From positions 1-51,097 of the forward strand of contig QWPB01000023.1 in assembly GCA_003671275.1 (NCBI GenBank): DNA of 51,097 nt, written 5' to 3'. Every line of letters begins with the position of its first letter. The first letter of the stretch is position 1. Made by a program: the position numbers and the translations under genes. The notes below the pieces were generated by a model. That model was not told where the DNA came from and searched no databases. It worked only from the letters and a program-made list of their open reading frames with translations. The stretch is from Planctomycetota bacterium (GTDB lineage Bacteria > Planctomycetota > Planctomycetia > Planctomycetales > Planctomycetaceae). Shown piece by piece: positions 15,970 to 25,088 of the stretch.

Positions 15970-18900
15970 TCACTCCTTGGTCATTGTCTCATCGAGATTC
16001 AGCAACAGATTCCCCATCAGCGTATAGCTGGCTTGCTCGGCGGGATCGAGTGACTCATCACGCGGGGTGGCTCCGATCGTCAGCAGCTTTTTCGCGGATT
16101 CGACGTTCGCCCGGAAGTGCTCCAGATGCGTGTTGAACTGAGCCAGCAGCACGGACTGTTCACGTTCGTTGGGAGTCCGAGATGTGGCCAGCTGGAATCC
16201 GTAAAGCAGTCGTTCAGCAGGGTCGGAGCCGCCGTCCTTCATCATTCGCTGCGCCAACTGACGAGAGGCCTCAACGTACTGCTCGTCATTCATCAGCACG
16301 AGAGCCTGCAACGGGGTATTTGTTCGCGCGCGGCGGGCGATGCAGTTCTCGCGGGACGGGGCATCGAACGCCATCAGGCTGGGCGGGGGTGAGGTCCGCT
16401 TCCAGAAGGTGTACATGCTGCGACGGTACAGGGCCTAACCACTATCCCGATTGTAGGAGTTCGTGTTACTGCCCTGGAAGGCGACCGCTTCCCAGATTCC
16501 ATCGGGCTGGTAGGGCTTGACACTCTTGCCGCCGATGCGGGGCGACAACAGTCCGGCAACAGCCAGGGCATTATCGCGGACCATCTCTGCATCCATTCGG
16601 AACCGGGGACCGCGAGCCAGCAGGATATTTTCTGGATCACGCTCAGCCATTCCAGCGGCCACTCGGGACGACTGACGATAGGTCGCCGACATCATCATCT
16701 GCTTCATCAGCCGCTTAACGTTCCAGCCGCTTTCCTGAAAGTCTACTGCCAGGTAGTCGAGCAGTTCGGGATGGGCCGGAAACTCGCCTTGAGAACCAAA
16801 ATCTTCCGCCGTCTTAACAATTCCTCGGCCAAACAGTTGTTGCCAGTAGCGATTGACGGTCACTCGCGAAGTCAGCGGGTGTGACGGGGAGACGAGCCAC
16901 TGGGCCAGACCAAGTCGATTGTTGGGCGCCCCGTCCGGAAACTTGGGAAGAATGGCAGGGGTACCACGATCGACTTTATCGCCCGGTTTGTTGTATTCGC
17001 CCCGGATCAATACGAATGTCTCGCGGACATTCGGTTCATCGGCCATGACCAGCGAGACGGGAATGGCATCATCGACGGCCTTGCGCTGAGCGGTCAGGTC
17101 GTCCGTTTCCTTTTTGAGGGGACTGAGCTGTTCGCGGGTCTTCGGGTAGATGTGGGTCAAGAAGTATTCGCGGATCAGCTTTTTCTGATCGTCACTTCGT
17201 TTGTCCGTTTCGGCCTTAATGGCATCGCGAACCGGTTGAGGTACGGTGGAGGTCGCCTGGGCCTTGTCGTAGGTTTCCCATGCAATCTGTGATTCGAAAC
17301 CGCGCCCATCCTGGGGAGTCTGAGTCACGATCCCGGCATGATCCCAGTAGACCTGACCACCGTGCTGCGTAAAAGCCCAGCCATTGAGCATCGCTCCGGC
17401 GTTCAGGCCGACATGCTTGGCTTCAACCTCGAGCCGAACCCACTCGCCGGCTTTCGGCAAATCACCCATGCGGCGGTGCCCCGGGACATCCCCGGTTCCA
17501 AAAGCGATCGCATCTTCCCCCCAGAAGGCTCGATGCTCCCACGTGCCGTCATTGAACTGAAGCATCACGGTCTTGGGGGGATTCTTCGGATCGAGATAGA
17601 CATAAGCAAACAACTTGTCACCTTCGCCGACCTTGAGGGGGACTGTGGCGGCGGTGAAGAAGTGCTGACTGGTCGCCGCGGGAGCCTGACGCCGAGTCGA
17701 CTTGGTTCCGCTATGGACCGGGTGTTCGGGAGCCGAGACATACTCCCAGGGAGTATCGCCTTGCAGGTTGGCTCCGACGGGAGCACTGTCCTCGATCCAC
17801 ACAAACTCCTGGGGACCAGTCGCAGTGACAACGGGTTCCGTTGGTTCAGTGTATTCCACCTTGGCCAGGATTTCGGACAAGGCTTTGTGCTTCTCGGCGA
17901 TCTGGGCGTCGAGGTCTGCAATCTTGGTGGTGTCTTCCGGGGAGGGAACCTTGACCGTGGGCGGAGTGTCGTGCCGGTTGCCGTCCATCGCCGGATCAGC
18001 AGCTGAGTTGAAGTAGGAGTACAGCGAGTAGAACTCCTTCTGCGAGACCGGATCAAACTTATGGTCGTGGCAGACGGAACATCCGAGCGTCAGCCCGAGA
18101 AATACGGTCGACAGTCGCTCGGTACGGTCCACGGCATACCGCACTCGCACTTCTTCGTTGATTGAACCGCCCTCGCTGGTGGTCACATTACAGCGAACAA
18201 ATCCCGTGGCAATCTTCTGTTCAATTGTCGGATTTGGCAGCAGATCACCGGCCAGCTGCTCGATCGTGAACTGGTCATAAGGCTGGTTCGAGTTAAAGGC
18301 GTTGATCACCCATTCGCGATACTTCCAGATCGACCGCTCATTGTCCAAGTGCAATCCGTGCGTATCGCCATAACTGGCGATATCGAGCCAGAACCGGGCC
18401 ATGTGCTCGCCGTATTTCGGCGAAGCCATCAATCGGTCGATCAGATTTTCATAGGCCTGCGGGCTCGTATCGTTCAGGAACTCCGTGGCTTCGGCGGGAG
18501 TCGGAGGCAGGCCGGTCAGATCCAGCGTCGCCCGGCGGAGCAGTGTGATCCGATCGGCCTCCGGGCTGGGGGTGAGACCCGTTTTCTCCAGATCGGCGAG
18601 GACGTACTGGTCAATGCCATTCGTCCCCCAGGCAGTCTTTGCGGGCGCAGGAGCAGCCTTGACGGGAGCGATGAAGGCCCAGTGCCCCTTGTATTCGGCC
18701 CCTTCGGAAATCCACCGCTGCAGGGTTTCGACCTGCTTCGGGGTCAGGTGCTTGCCCGTCGCGGGAGGCGGCATGACTTCGTTGGCATCCGTTGACACGA
18801 TCCGCCGGACCAATTCGCTCATGTCTGGATTACCGGGGATGATGGCCAGCTTTCCAGAGTCCCCCTTCCACATGGACTGGTCAGAGACATCCAGGCGAAT

Positions 18901-19068
18901 TCCCGCCTCGCGGGTTTTGTTGTCCGGACCGTGACAGGTCAGGCAGTTCTCAGACAGGATCGGGCGAACTTCCTTGTTAAAGTCGACACGATCCAATGCC
19001 GAGACCGGCAACGAGAACAGGCCCAGCGCCAAGCAAGCAAGGATCAATCGAGGCACGGTGAGAACCAT
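15970..19068 (-). pseudogene. PSCyt1-DUF1549-DUF1553 protein gene interrupted by an in-frame amber codon
   Basis: The frame encodes an exported planctomycete cytochrome-type protein. Domains in order are a signal peptide (from ATG 19068, MVLTVPRLILACLALGLF), a PSCyt1 domain with CLTCH heme motif (C42, C45, H46), DUF1549, a lectin-like insert at about residues 380-580, and DUF1553. A TAG at 16437-16435 stops translation after NRDSG, inside the conserved C-terminal block; the frame resumes directly with ALYRR and YTFWKRTSPPPSLMAFDAP and continues to a natural stop at 15970. No frameshift is needed: one base change explains the break. The last ~155 residues are therefore lost unless the codon is read through. 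A sequencing error, a true nonsense mutation or readthrough are all open. Unlike the cluster at 3.5-6.6 kb, no DUF1501 partner is adjacent. Confidence 0.82.
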
Positions 19069-19176
19069 CCAGGCAGGAATCAAAGGGCAGGGGAACGCAT
19101 CAGAGAACGTCCATCCAATTATGATAGCCAGAGGCAAGGGCCGTAGCCAAGAGCCGAGTCGGGATTCATCATGAAG

Positions 19177-21195
19177 TCACGATGCGGGACGACTTTCCAG
19201 TGCCGCGTAACCCGCGTCCAGCACACGGGCAATCGCTTGCGTGTCGTACACGCACCCGCCCCAGGTGCCGCCACCCGCCTTTTGGAGCATCGCCCACAGC
19301 ACGGTGTCCGAGGGCATCTGCGGATCGGGCTTCAGGGGGACGCTCGGCTTCCGTTCAGCGAGCAGCTTGGCCCCCTCTTCCGGAGTGATTCGCCGCGATC
19401 CATCCCCAACAAGGTTGATTGAGCCAGTCAGATTCACGCGGTCGACGATGATCTCGATCAGGTCGCCGTCTTTGACCTTGCCGATCGGTCCGCCCGCCAA
19501 GGCTTCCGGTCCGACGTGACCGATACAGGCTCCGGTCGAGACCCCGGAGAAACGGGCGTCCGTGATGACCGCCACATGCTTCCCGAAAGGCAAGTACCGC
19601 AGAGCTGAGGTGATCTGATAGGTCTCCTCCATTCCGGAGCCCAGCGGTCCACGGCACATCAGAACAATGATGTCTCCCTCTTGGATGGGCGTGAAGGGAC
19701 CGGCCGGGATGTCGGTCCCGCTGCGGCGTGGGCGTCCTTTGATCGCCGCGATGGCGTCCGGTTCGCTGGTGAACACACGGGCGGGGCCGACCTTGCGATA
19801 GACGCCGTCCGCATCGACCACGCTTGGATCGATCGCGGTGCTCTTGATGACCGAACCTTCCGGAGCCAGATTGCCGACAGGGAATGTCACCGTACTCGTC
19901 AGACCGCGCGTCTTGGCCTTCGCGGGGGCCATGATGACATCGTCCGGATCGATTCCATCCTGCGCCTTCAGCAGTTCCCGAAACCGGGCCCGACGCTCCG
20001 ACTTCTCCCACCACTCCAGCAGATCGCCGAGCTTCGCCCCCGCAGCTGTCAGGACATCCAGCTTCAACAGCCCCAGTGCCCGCAAGTGCAGCATGACTTC
20101 CGGGACTCCTCCGGCGAGAAACACCCGCACGGTCGGATGCCCCACCGGACCATTGGGCAGCACATCAACAATCCGAGGAACCTGGCGATTGATCGCGTTC
20201 CAGTCTTCGACCTGCGGGCGCTGGAGTCCCGCTTCAAACGCAATCGCCGGAATGTGCAGCAGCAGGTTCGTCGACCCGCCCATCGCCGCGTGAACCACCA
20301 TCGCGTTATGAATCGCATCCGCCGTCAGAATGTCGGCCAGCGTCTTCTTCTGCTCAGAGAGCGTGACGACAGCCCGCGCTGACTGCACCGCGATCTGCTT
20401 CCAGATCTCCTGTCCCGACGGAGACAGCGCACTATGCGGCAGGCTCATCCCCAAGGCTTCCGCCACTGCTTGAGCTGTGGCCGCCGTGCCAAAGAATTGG
20501 CAGCCTCCGCCCGGTGAACCGCACGCCTTGCAGCCGACTTCGGCAGCGTACTTCAGATCGATCTCCCCGTGCGCAAACCGGGCTCCAATCGCCTGGGCCT
20601 TCCCCGCATCTTCTCCATCCGAAGGCGGTAGCGTGACCCCACCGGGAACGATGATACTGGGCAGGTTCTTCTGCCCCGCCAGAGCCAGCATCATCGCGGG
20701 CAAACCCTTGTCGCAGGTGGCCACCCCGATCACGCCCTTACGATGCGGCAACGAGCGGATCAACCGCTTCAACACGACCGCGGCGTCGTTGCGATACGCG
20801 AGGCTGTCCATCATGGCGGTGGTGCCTTGCGACCGCCCGTCGCAAGGGTCCGAGACGTAAGCGGCAAAGGGCAGCCGGTCGAGCTTGTCGAGTTCCCGCG
20901 CGGCCGCCTGCATCAGCAGACCGACTTCCCAGTGTCCGGTGTGGTAGCCCAGGGCGATGGGTTGGCCGTCTTCGCCTCGAATCCCCCCCATCGTACTGAG
21001 GATCAGGATCTGATCCCGCAACAACTGGTTCGGATCCCAGCCCATGCCGGCATTCTGGGTCATACCGAAGATGTCGCCACTCGGGCTGTCGAGAAGCATC
21101 TCCGGGGTTAGTGGCAATGTTCCCTCGGGACCGGGAGCGTTGGAACGCACTTGATAGGCTTCGGGCGAACAGTCGAGCAGGCGGGACAGTGGCAT
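19177..21195 (-). CDS. yjhG: YjhG/YagF-type D-xylonate (sugar-acid) dehydratase, IlvD/Edd family
   Basis: A 672-residue iron-sulfur dehydratase of the IlvD/Edd family. It follows E. coli YjhG closely through most of its length, for example [47 protein letters not shown] and [20 protein letters not shown]. The cluster cysteines are in [20 protein letters not shown] and [16 protein letters not shown]. The family dehydrates D-xylonate (and related aldonic acids) to the 2-keto-3-deoxy acid. No other xylose or xylonate gene is nearby, so the in vivo substrate is inferred from the family. It is monocistronic as far as can be seen. Confidence 0.88.
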   Translation of the reverse strand: MPLSRLLDCSPEAYQVRSNAPGPEGTLPLTPEMLLDSPSGDIFGMTQNAGMGWDPNQLLRDQILILSTMGGIRGEDGQPIALGYHTGHWEVGLLMQAAARELDKLDRLPFAAYVSDPCDGRSQGTTAMMDSLAYRNDAAVVLKRLIRSLPHRKGVIGVATCDKGLPAMMLALAGQKNLPSIIVPGGVTLPPSDGEDAGKAQAIGARFAHGEIDLKYAAEVGCKACGSPGGGCQFFGTAATAQAVAEALGMSLPHSALSPSGQEIWKQIAVQSARAVVTLSEQKKTLADILTADAIHNAMVVHAAMGGSTNLLLHIPAIAFEAGLQRPQVEDWNAINRQVPRIVDVLPNGPVGHPTVRVFLAGGVPEVMLHLRALGLLKLDVLTAAGAKLGDLLEWWEKSERRARFRELLKAQDGIDPDDVIMAPAKAKTRGLTSTVTFPVGNLAPEGSVIKSTAIDPSVVDADGVYRKVGPARVFTSEPDAIAAIKGRPRRSGTDIPAGPFTPIQEGDIIVLMCRGPLGSGMEETYQITSALRYLPFGKHVAVITDARFSGVSTGACIGHVGPEALAGGPIGKVKDGDLIEIIVDRVNLTGSINLVGDGSRRITPEEGAKLLAERKPSVPLKPDPQMPSDTVLWAMLQKAGGGTWGGCVYDTQAIARVLDAGYAALESRPAS

Positions 21196-21360
21196 GGTGG
21201 AGAGCAGTGGATGGTTCAGAATCCGAATCGGACTGCGAACGGGAAAGGGAGCGATCGCGCAGGGAGCGGTGTTGTCGGATCAGTGTAGCGAATCGCTGCC
21301 GTGGAGCAGCAGCACCTCCAGTGGGGCGTGTGTGTTTCGACCCTGGACAAATCCGATAAC

Positions 21361-21404
21361 GGTTCACATTCACACGCAATGCCCGTGCGATCACGGGATG
21401 AACC
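21361..21404. other. Nested inverted repeat between the dehydratase and DUF1559 genes
   Basis: GGTTCA (21361-21366) pairs with TGAACC (21399-21404), and inside it CCCGTG (21382-21387) pairs with CACGGG (21392-21397). It lies 34 bases after the DUF1559 stop codon, so it may be a terminator without a T-run, or an operator upstream of the dehydratase gene. Confidence 0.35.
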
Positions 21405-21437
21405 GCATCGCCCCACGTCGAACGCATCGGGTTCACT

Positions 21438-22313
21438 CTAAGGGCGCGAGTGGTGTTTCAAGACTCGGTCCGGGAATACGGGATAAGGGTTCGAGGGCGG
21501 GACATTCGTGGTGGCAAAGTGGATCGCTGGCTGCAGGCTCTGTTCGGGAGTCGGGCCACCAAACTTCCGGCGTCTGGCGGCAGCTTCAGACTTCATGATG
21601 GCGAAGTATTCCTCGTTGGATTTCGTATCAACCCACCGGACAGAACCATCAAGCCATAGCAGGTAGCCCCCCTTAAACCGTCCACGCCCAAATCCCCGCA
21701 GAGAGTAATCCTCTCGGCCTTCCAGTTTTCGCCAGTTGAAGGGGTACGCCCAGGGACGAAACTCCGTATGAATCTCACTCACACACCAGACCGAGGAGGT
21801 CTCGTCAATCTTCTGAAGCGAGGTCGAGCTGTTGCGATAGAACAGATCAGGATTGGCCGTGTAATGCATCAGCGGCCACCCGTCGGGAGTCCAATTCTGG
21901 TCCGTATAGGGCGTCTGGTAGACCGGATACGGACAGCGAAGATAGGGGGCGTTCCGAGGATCGCTCCAGGGACGATCGAGGCTCAGACTTCCGTAAACCG
22001 GACTGGCATCCAGGAAAGGTAGTAGTTGTGTTGTCCAGCCGTGATGCGGTGTCCCGCTGATGTCGACAGTCGCTCCAGGGGGAAGATGCGAATGGACATC
22101 ATCGTAACTGTGCAGTGCCAGCCCAATCTGCCTCAGATTGTTCCTGCTCTGAGATCGCCATGCCTGTTCACGGGCGAGTTGAACCACTGGAAGCAGTAGC
22201 AAAATGAGCATAGTCGGCACGCCGATGAGCATCGCCAGCTCGATCCAGCGCCGAAAGGGCGGACGAATGCGAACTCGATCGGCGGGATCCTCCGAGGAAG
22301 CTCCGGCAGCCAT
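21438..22313 (-). CDS. DUF1559-like protein with atypical N-terminus
   Basis: A 291-residue protein of the DUF1559 family, pseudopilin-like proteins expanded in planctomycetes. The hydrophobic helix at about 28-47 is followed by the typical NNLRQIGLALHSYDDVHSHLPPG and GWTTQLLPFLD, and the C-terminus carries a LLWLDGSVRWV element like the usual H-x9-DG end. The canonical prepilin leader (RGFTLIELLVVIAIIAIL) is replaced by RRWIELAMLIGVPTMLILLLLP after a 22-residue charged N-terminus, so processing by a prepilin peptidase is doubtful. Function unknown. Confidence 0.8.
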   Translation of the reverse strand: MAAGASSEDPADRVRIRPPFRRWIELAMLIGVPTMLILLLLPVVQLAREQAWRSQSRNNLRQIGLALHSYDDVHSHLPPGATVDISGTPHHGWTTQLLPFLDASPVYGSLSLDRPWSDPRNAPYLRCPYPVYQTPYTDQNWTPDGWPLMHYTANPDLFYRNSSTSLQKIDETSSVWCVSEIHTEFRPWAYPFNWRKLEGREDYSLRGFGRGRFKGGYLLWLDGSVRWVDTKSNEEYFAIMKSEAAARRRKFGGPTPEQSLQPAIHFATTNVPPSNPYPVFPDRVLKHHSRP

Positions 22314-22444
22314 AAGTCAACCCTCTCGATTGTGTGGTTATCAACAGAGTATATACGCTGAAATTCCGCTGGGTGAGAGAGCTGCTTCGCGATCGCGTTC
22401 AGTTGCTGGGACAGCGCTGACTCTGACAGGGTCTGCTGTTCGAG

Positions 22445-22954
22445 TTGCGAAGCGAGTCGTTACTTCTTTTCGCGGCTATCCCACTCGAAGAGGGATATGC
22501 CGATATCGTGGATGGGATCGTGGATTTGCTGGAGACCGCTCGGCGAGCGTCGGCCCGATCGGTCAATGCGATCATGACAGCGACCTATTGGGAGCTTGGT
22601 CCCCCGATTGTGGAGTACGAGCAAGCCGGGGAACGGCGGGCCGAGTATGGAGCCGAAGTGCTCAAGCGGCTTTCCGAGGCTTTGACCGAGCGGTTCGGGC
22701 TGTCGAATTTGAAGCAGATGCGGAAGTTCTACATGTGTTTCTCTGGCTTGGCGATTGGCCAGACAGTGTCTGACCAGTCCCACTCCGAAAAAAGTCAGAC
22801 ACCGTCTGCGCTTTCCTCATCGGATCACCGAACAGCCCCGCGTTTCCCGCTCCCCTTGTCGCATTACATCCGCCTGCACAGCGTGAAAAAAGACGACGCT
22901 CGCCGGTTCTCTTCGCGGTTGTAGTCGTCTCGCCAGACCGGCGGTTGGTCGTGA
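22445..22954 (+). pseudogene. Degraded DUF1016 (YhcG-type PDDEXK nuclease) gene, N-terminal remnant
   Basis: The frame from a TTG at 22445 encodes the DUF1016 N-terminal domain: IVDLLETARRASARSVNAIMTATYWELG, IVEYEQAGERRAEYGAEVLKRLSEALTERFG and LSHYIRLHSVKKDDARRF. A stop at 22922 cuts it off where relatives continue into the PDDEXK nuclease. The same frame after the stop reads RQTGGWS and then another stop, resembling the next conserved block (GGWSVRQL in relatives). The normally invariant GRRIVEYE is GPPIVEYE here. No ribosome site precedes the TTG. I read it as a dead, truncated gene; the nuclease domain is absent. Confidence 0.7.
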
Positions 22955-23245
22955 TCATGCGTGCTATTTCGCACACTCAATCAACGCAATGTGCATCTCG
23001 GCGCGCCCGAAGGTCTTTGCATCGCATGAATTCGCGAAATCCGGAATGGAAGTTAAGCGCATTAGCTGTGGACGAGTTGAGTGAACCTCGTCGCTTTCGT
23101 GCCAACAGCGTTATGGCGTGAGTTTTGCTGAGACAGGTCGCCAGCTGGAATCGAGAGAGATTCGGCGCCATTGGTTCGTGCGCTGCTCTGATCGATGATT
23201 GCTCCAGCCGGTTCAACTCCGGGATGTGATGAGGAGTCGGGTGAG
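22955..23245. other. Non-coding stretch after the DUF1016 relic
   Basis: About 290 bases with no credible gene and no homology I can see to the missing nuclease domain. A promoter for the DUF6438 gene is expected here but no clear -35/-10 pair stands out. Confidence 0.4.
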
Positions 23246-23842
23246 ATGCGCTCGTATACTTTTCGAACACGCACGATTGTGACCCTGTCTGGGGCTGTTC
23301 TATTCGGTGTGGGCAGCCTGCTCTGGTCTGGCGAGATTGCCGATTTGCATCGCAAGTGGGTTCGCCCGAAGGAGAGTGATGCCTCCCCGCAAATGGCAAG
23401 ATTTGAGGCCCTGCAATCGCCGTCGCATGGGGTCAGTGAGATCGGACTCGAACGAGCGATCTGCCTCGGAACCTGCCCGGCGTATTCTGTGACGTTCAAG
23501 GCGGACGGTTCGGTCCGGTATGTGGGGACGGAGAACGTGGCCCACAAGGGGGAGCGGACCGGTCGGATCTCGGACTGGGAGTTTCATCGTCTGGCTGATT
23601 TCGCCGTGAAGAGCGGCTACATGAACATGGAGTCGGATTACGATCTGCCAACGATTTCTGACTTGCCCGTGACGTATTCGACGGTCGTCCTCGGGGAGAA
23701 GCGGAAGATCATTCGCAACTACGGAAGCTTGGGGCCGATCGAGTTGTGGGCCTTTCAGCAGTCTGCAGAGTCGTTGCTGGCCGAAGTGGAATGGGATGAC
23801 GAGCGTCCTAAATCCAATGGCGATAACGAACTCAAACCTTAG
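23246..23842 (+). CDS. DUF6438 domain protein, membrane-anchored or secreted
   Basis: A 198-residue protein with an N-terminal hydrophobic segment (IVTLSGAVLFGVGSLLW) and a DUF6438 core: IGLERAICLGTCPAYSVTFKADGSVRYVG, then the HKGERTGRISDWEFHRLADF continuation. The CLGTCP cysteine pair is the family hallmark. I chose the ATG at 23246, preceded by GAGGAG; an upstream ATG at 23195 would add 17 residues without signal features. Function unknown. The LRR/TPR gene follows 40 bases downstream and could share its transcript. Confidence 0.75.
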   Translation: MRSYTFRTRTIVTLSGAVLFGVGSLLWSGEIADLHRKWVRPKESDASPQMARFEALQSPSHGVSEIGLERAICLGTCPAYSVTFKADGSVRYVGTENVAHKGERTGRISDWEFHRLADFAVKSGYMNMESDYDLPTISDLPVTYSTVVLGEKRKIIRNYGSLGPIELWAFQQSAESLLAEVEWDDERPKSNGDNELKP

Positions 23843-23882
23843 TAATATACTCGGTGCGACTTCGGTCTAATGAGGGGAGAAC

Positions 23883-25088
23883 ATGCGGCAACACATTCAT
23901 GTTCAAAGCGTACTGGTGATGCTGGGACTGTTGGGAGTTCTCGGATGGGCGATCGCACAGGAGGGCGTTGACCCTGCGGAGCAGCCACCAGATCAGGAGG
24001 CGGCTATCGCGCGAATTGAGGAACTGCAAGGCTCCGTGGGCATTGATGGAGACGCTCCGGGGCAACCGGTCTGGATGGTCGACTTCAGTGACGTGTCTGT
24101 CGATGCGGCGGTTCTTCAAATGCTCAAAGCGTTCCCCCAACTGGAGACCCTCTCTTTCGATCGGACTCCACTCCATGACAAGTTACTCCAGCAGGTCGGC
24201 GAAATCCGTTCACTGCGCGAACTCTCGCTGGTGGACACGCGGATCACCAATGAGGGCTTAAAGTACCTCGCGAAGCTGGACAAGCTGGAACGCATCAACC
24301 TTAGCGGCACCAAAATCACCAATGAAGGTCTGCAGCATCTGGTTCCGCTCCTGAAGCTGACGGATATTCAGTTCGAGGAGAGTGGGATCACGGCACTGGG
24401 TATCGAGCTACTGGTTGATGGCCAGCGCCGCTACAAACCCACTGCGGAGGAATCCCACACACCGGGGGAGCAGACTGTGAAGCCCGATCCGGGTCGCCGA
24501 TTCAACGAGGTGGGACGCCTGATCCTGTTGGGAGTGGATCGAAAACGCGGGACCATCGAATCCGGGGTGGAGTCCCTGGAGCGGGCAGTGATCGCCGCCC
24601 CGGACAACGATCAGTATAAGCTGGATCTCGCCGACGCTTACGCGTTACTCAACAACGATTTGACGCTCGCAGCGGCCCTTGATCTGTATGAGGATGTGCT
24701 GATACGTCGTCCCGATGACGAACAGCTGCTCGGGTTGATTGCGAAGACCTACAGTGCGATCGGGAATCAGGAGCAGGCTCAAGAGACCATCGAGCGCCGG
24801 TTGCTGTTGGTCCCGGTGACTGGCGTGTTTGATACGGTGACTCAGACGGTCGGGGTCGTCGCGATGGGCGGTGATCGTGAGTGGGCGATTCAGCAGATGC
24901 GGACAGCCACTCGCAAGGCTCCCTCAGATCGGCGAATTGCCCTCCTGCTGGCCGGGCTGCTGGTCGAGGCCCAGCAGCCGACGGAGGCCAGAAAGATCAT
25001 CGACCAATTCCGTCAGGAGACGGCCGCTGACCACCCGTTGCGCGAGGCGGCGGATGAGTTACTGGCCAGTCTGGAGGATGTCCGATGA
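23883..25088 (+). CDS. Secreted leucine-rich-repeat and TPR-like protein
   Basis: A 401-residue protein with a Sec signal peptide (MRQHIHVQSVLVMLGLLGVLGWAIA). Residues 85-170 are leucine-rich repeats of the planctomycete type (LRELSLVDTRITNEGLKYLAKLDKLERINLSGTKITNEGLQHL). From about 220 to the end the pattern is helical and TPR-like (ESLERAVIAAPDNDQYKLDLADAYALL, DLYEDVLIRRPDDEQLLGLIAKTY). The ATG at 23883 has GGGGAG closely upstream. Its TGA overlaps the ATG of the next gene (ATGA at 25085-25088), so the two are translationally coupled and probably function together outside the cytoplasm. Confidence 0.8.
   Translation: MRQHIHVQSVLVMLGLLGVLGWAIAQEGVDPAEQPPDQEAAIARIEELQGSVGIDGDAPGQPVWMVDFSDVSVDAAVLQMLKAFPQLETLSFDRTPLHDKLLQQVGEIRSLRELSLVDTRITNEGLKYLAKLDKLERINLSGTKITNEGLQHLVPLLKLTDIQFEESGITALGIELLVDGQRRYKPTAEESHTPGEQTVKPDPGRRFNEVGRLILLGVDRKRGTIESGVESLERAVIAAPDNDQYKLDLADAYALLNNDLTLAAALDLYEDVLIRRPDDEQLLGLIAKTYSAIGNQEQAQETIERRLLLVPVTGVFDTVTQTVGVVAMGGDREWAIQQMRTATRKAPSDRRIALLLAGLLVEAQQPTEARKIIDQFRQETAADHPLREAADELLASLEDVR

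Noticed and set aside
16435-16437. Amber codon as a pyrrolysine or selenocysteine-like recoding site
   Set aside because: DUF1553 proteins are not known to use pyrrolysine, recoded selenocysteine is UGA, and no recoding structure is evident. Mutation or sequencing error is simpler.
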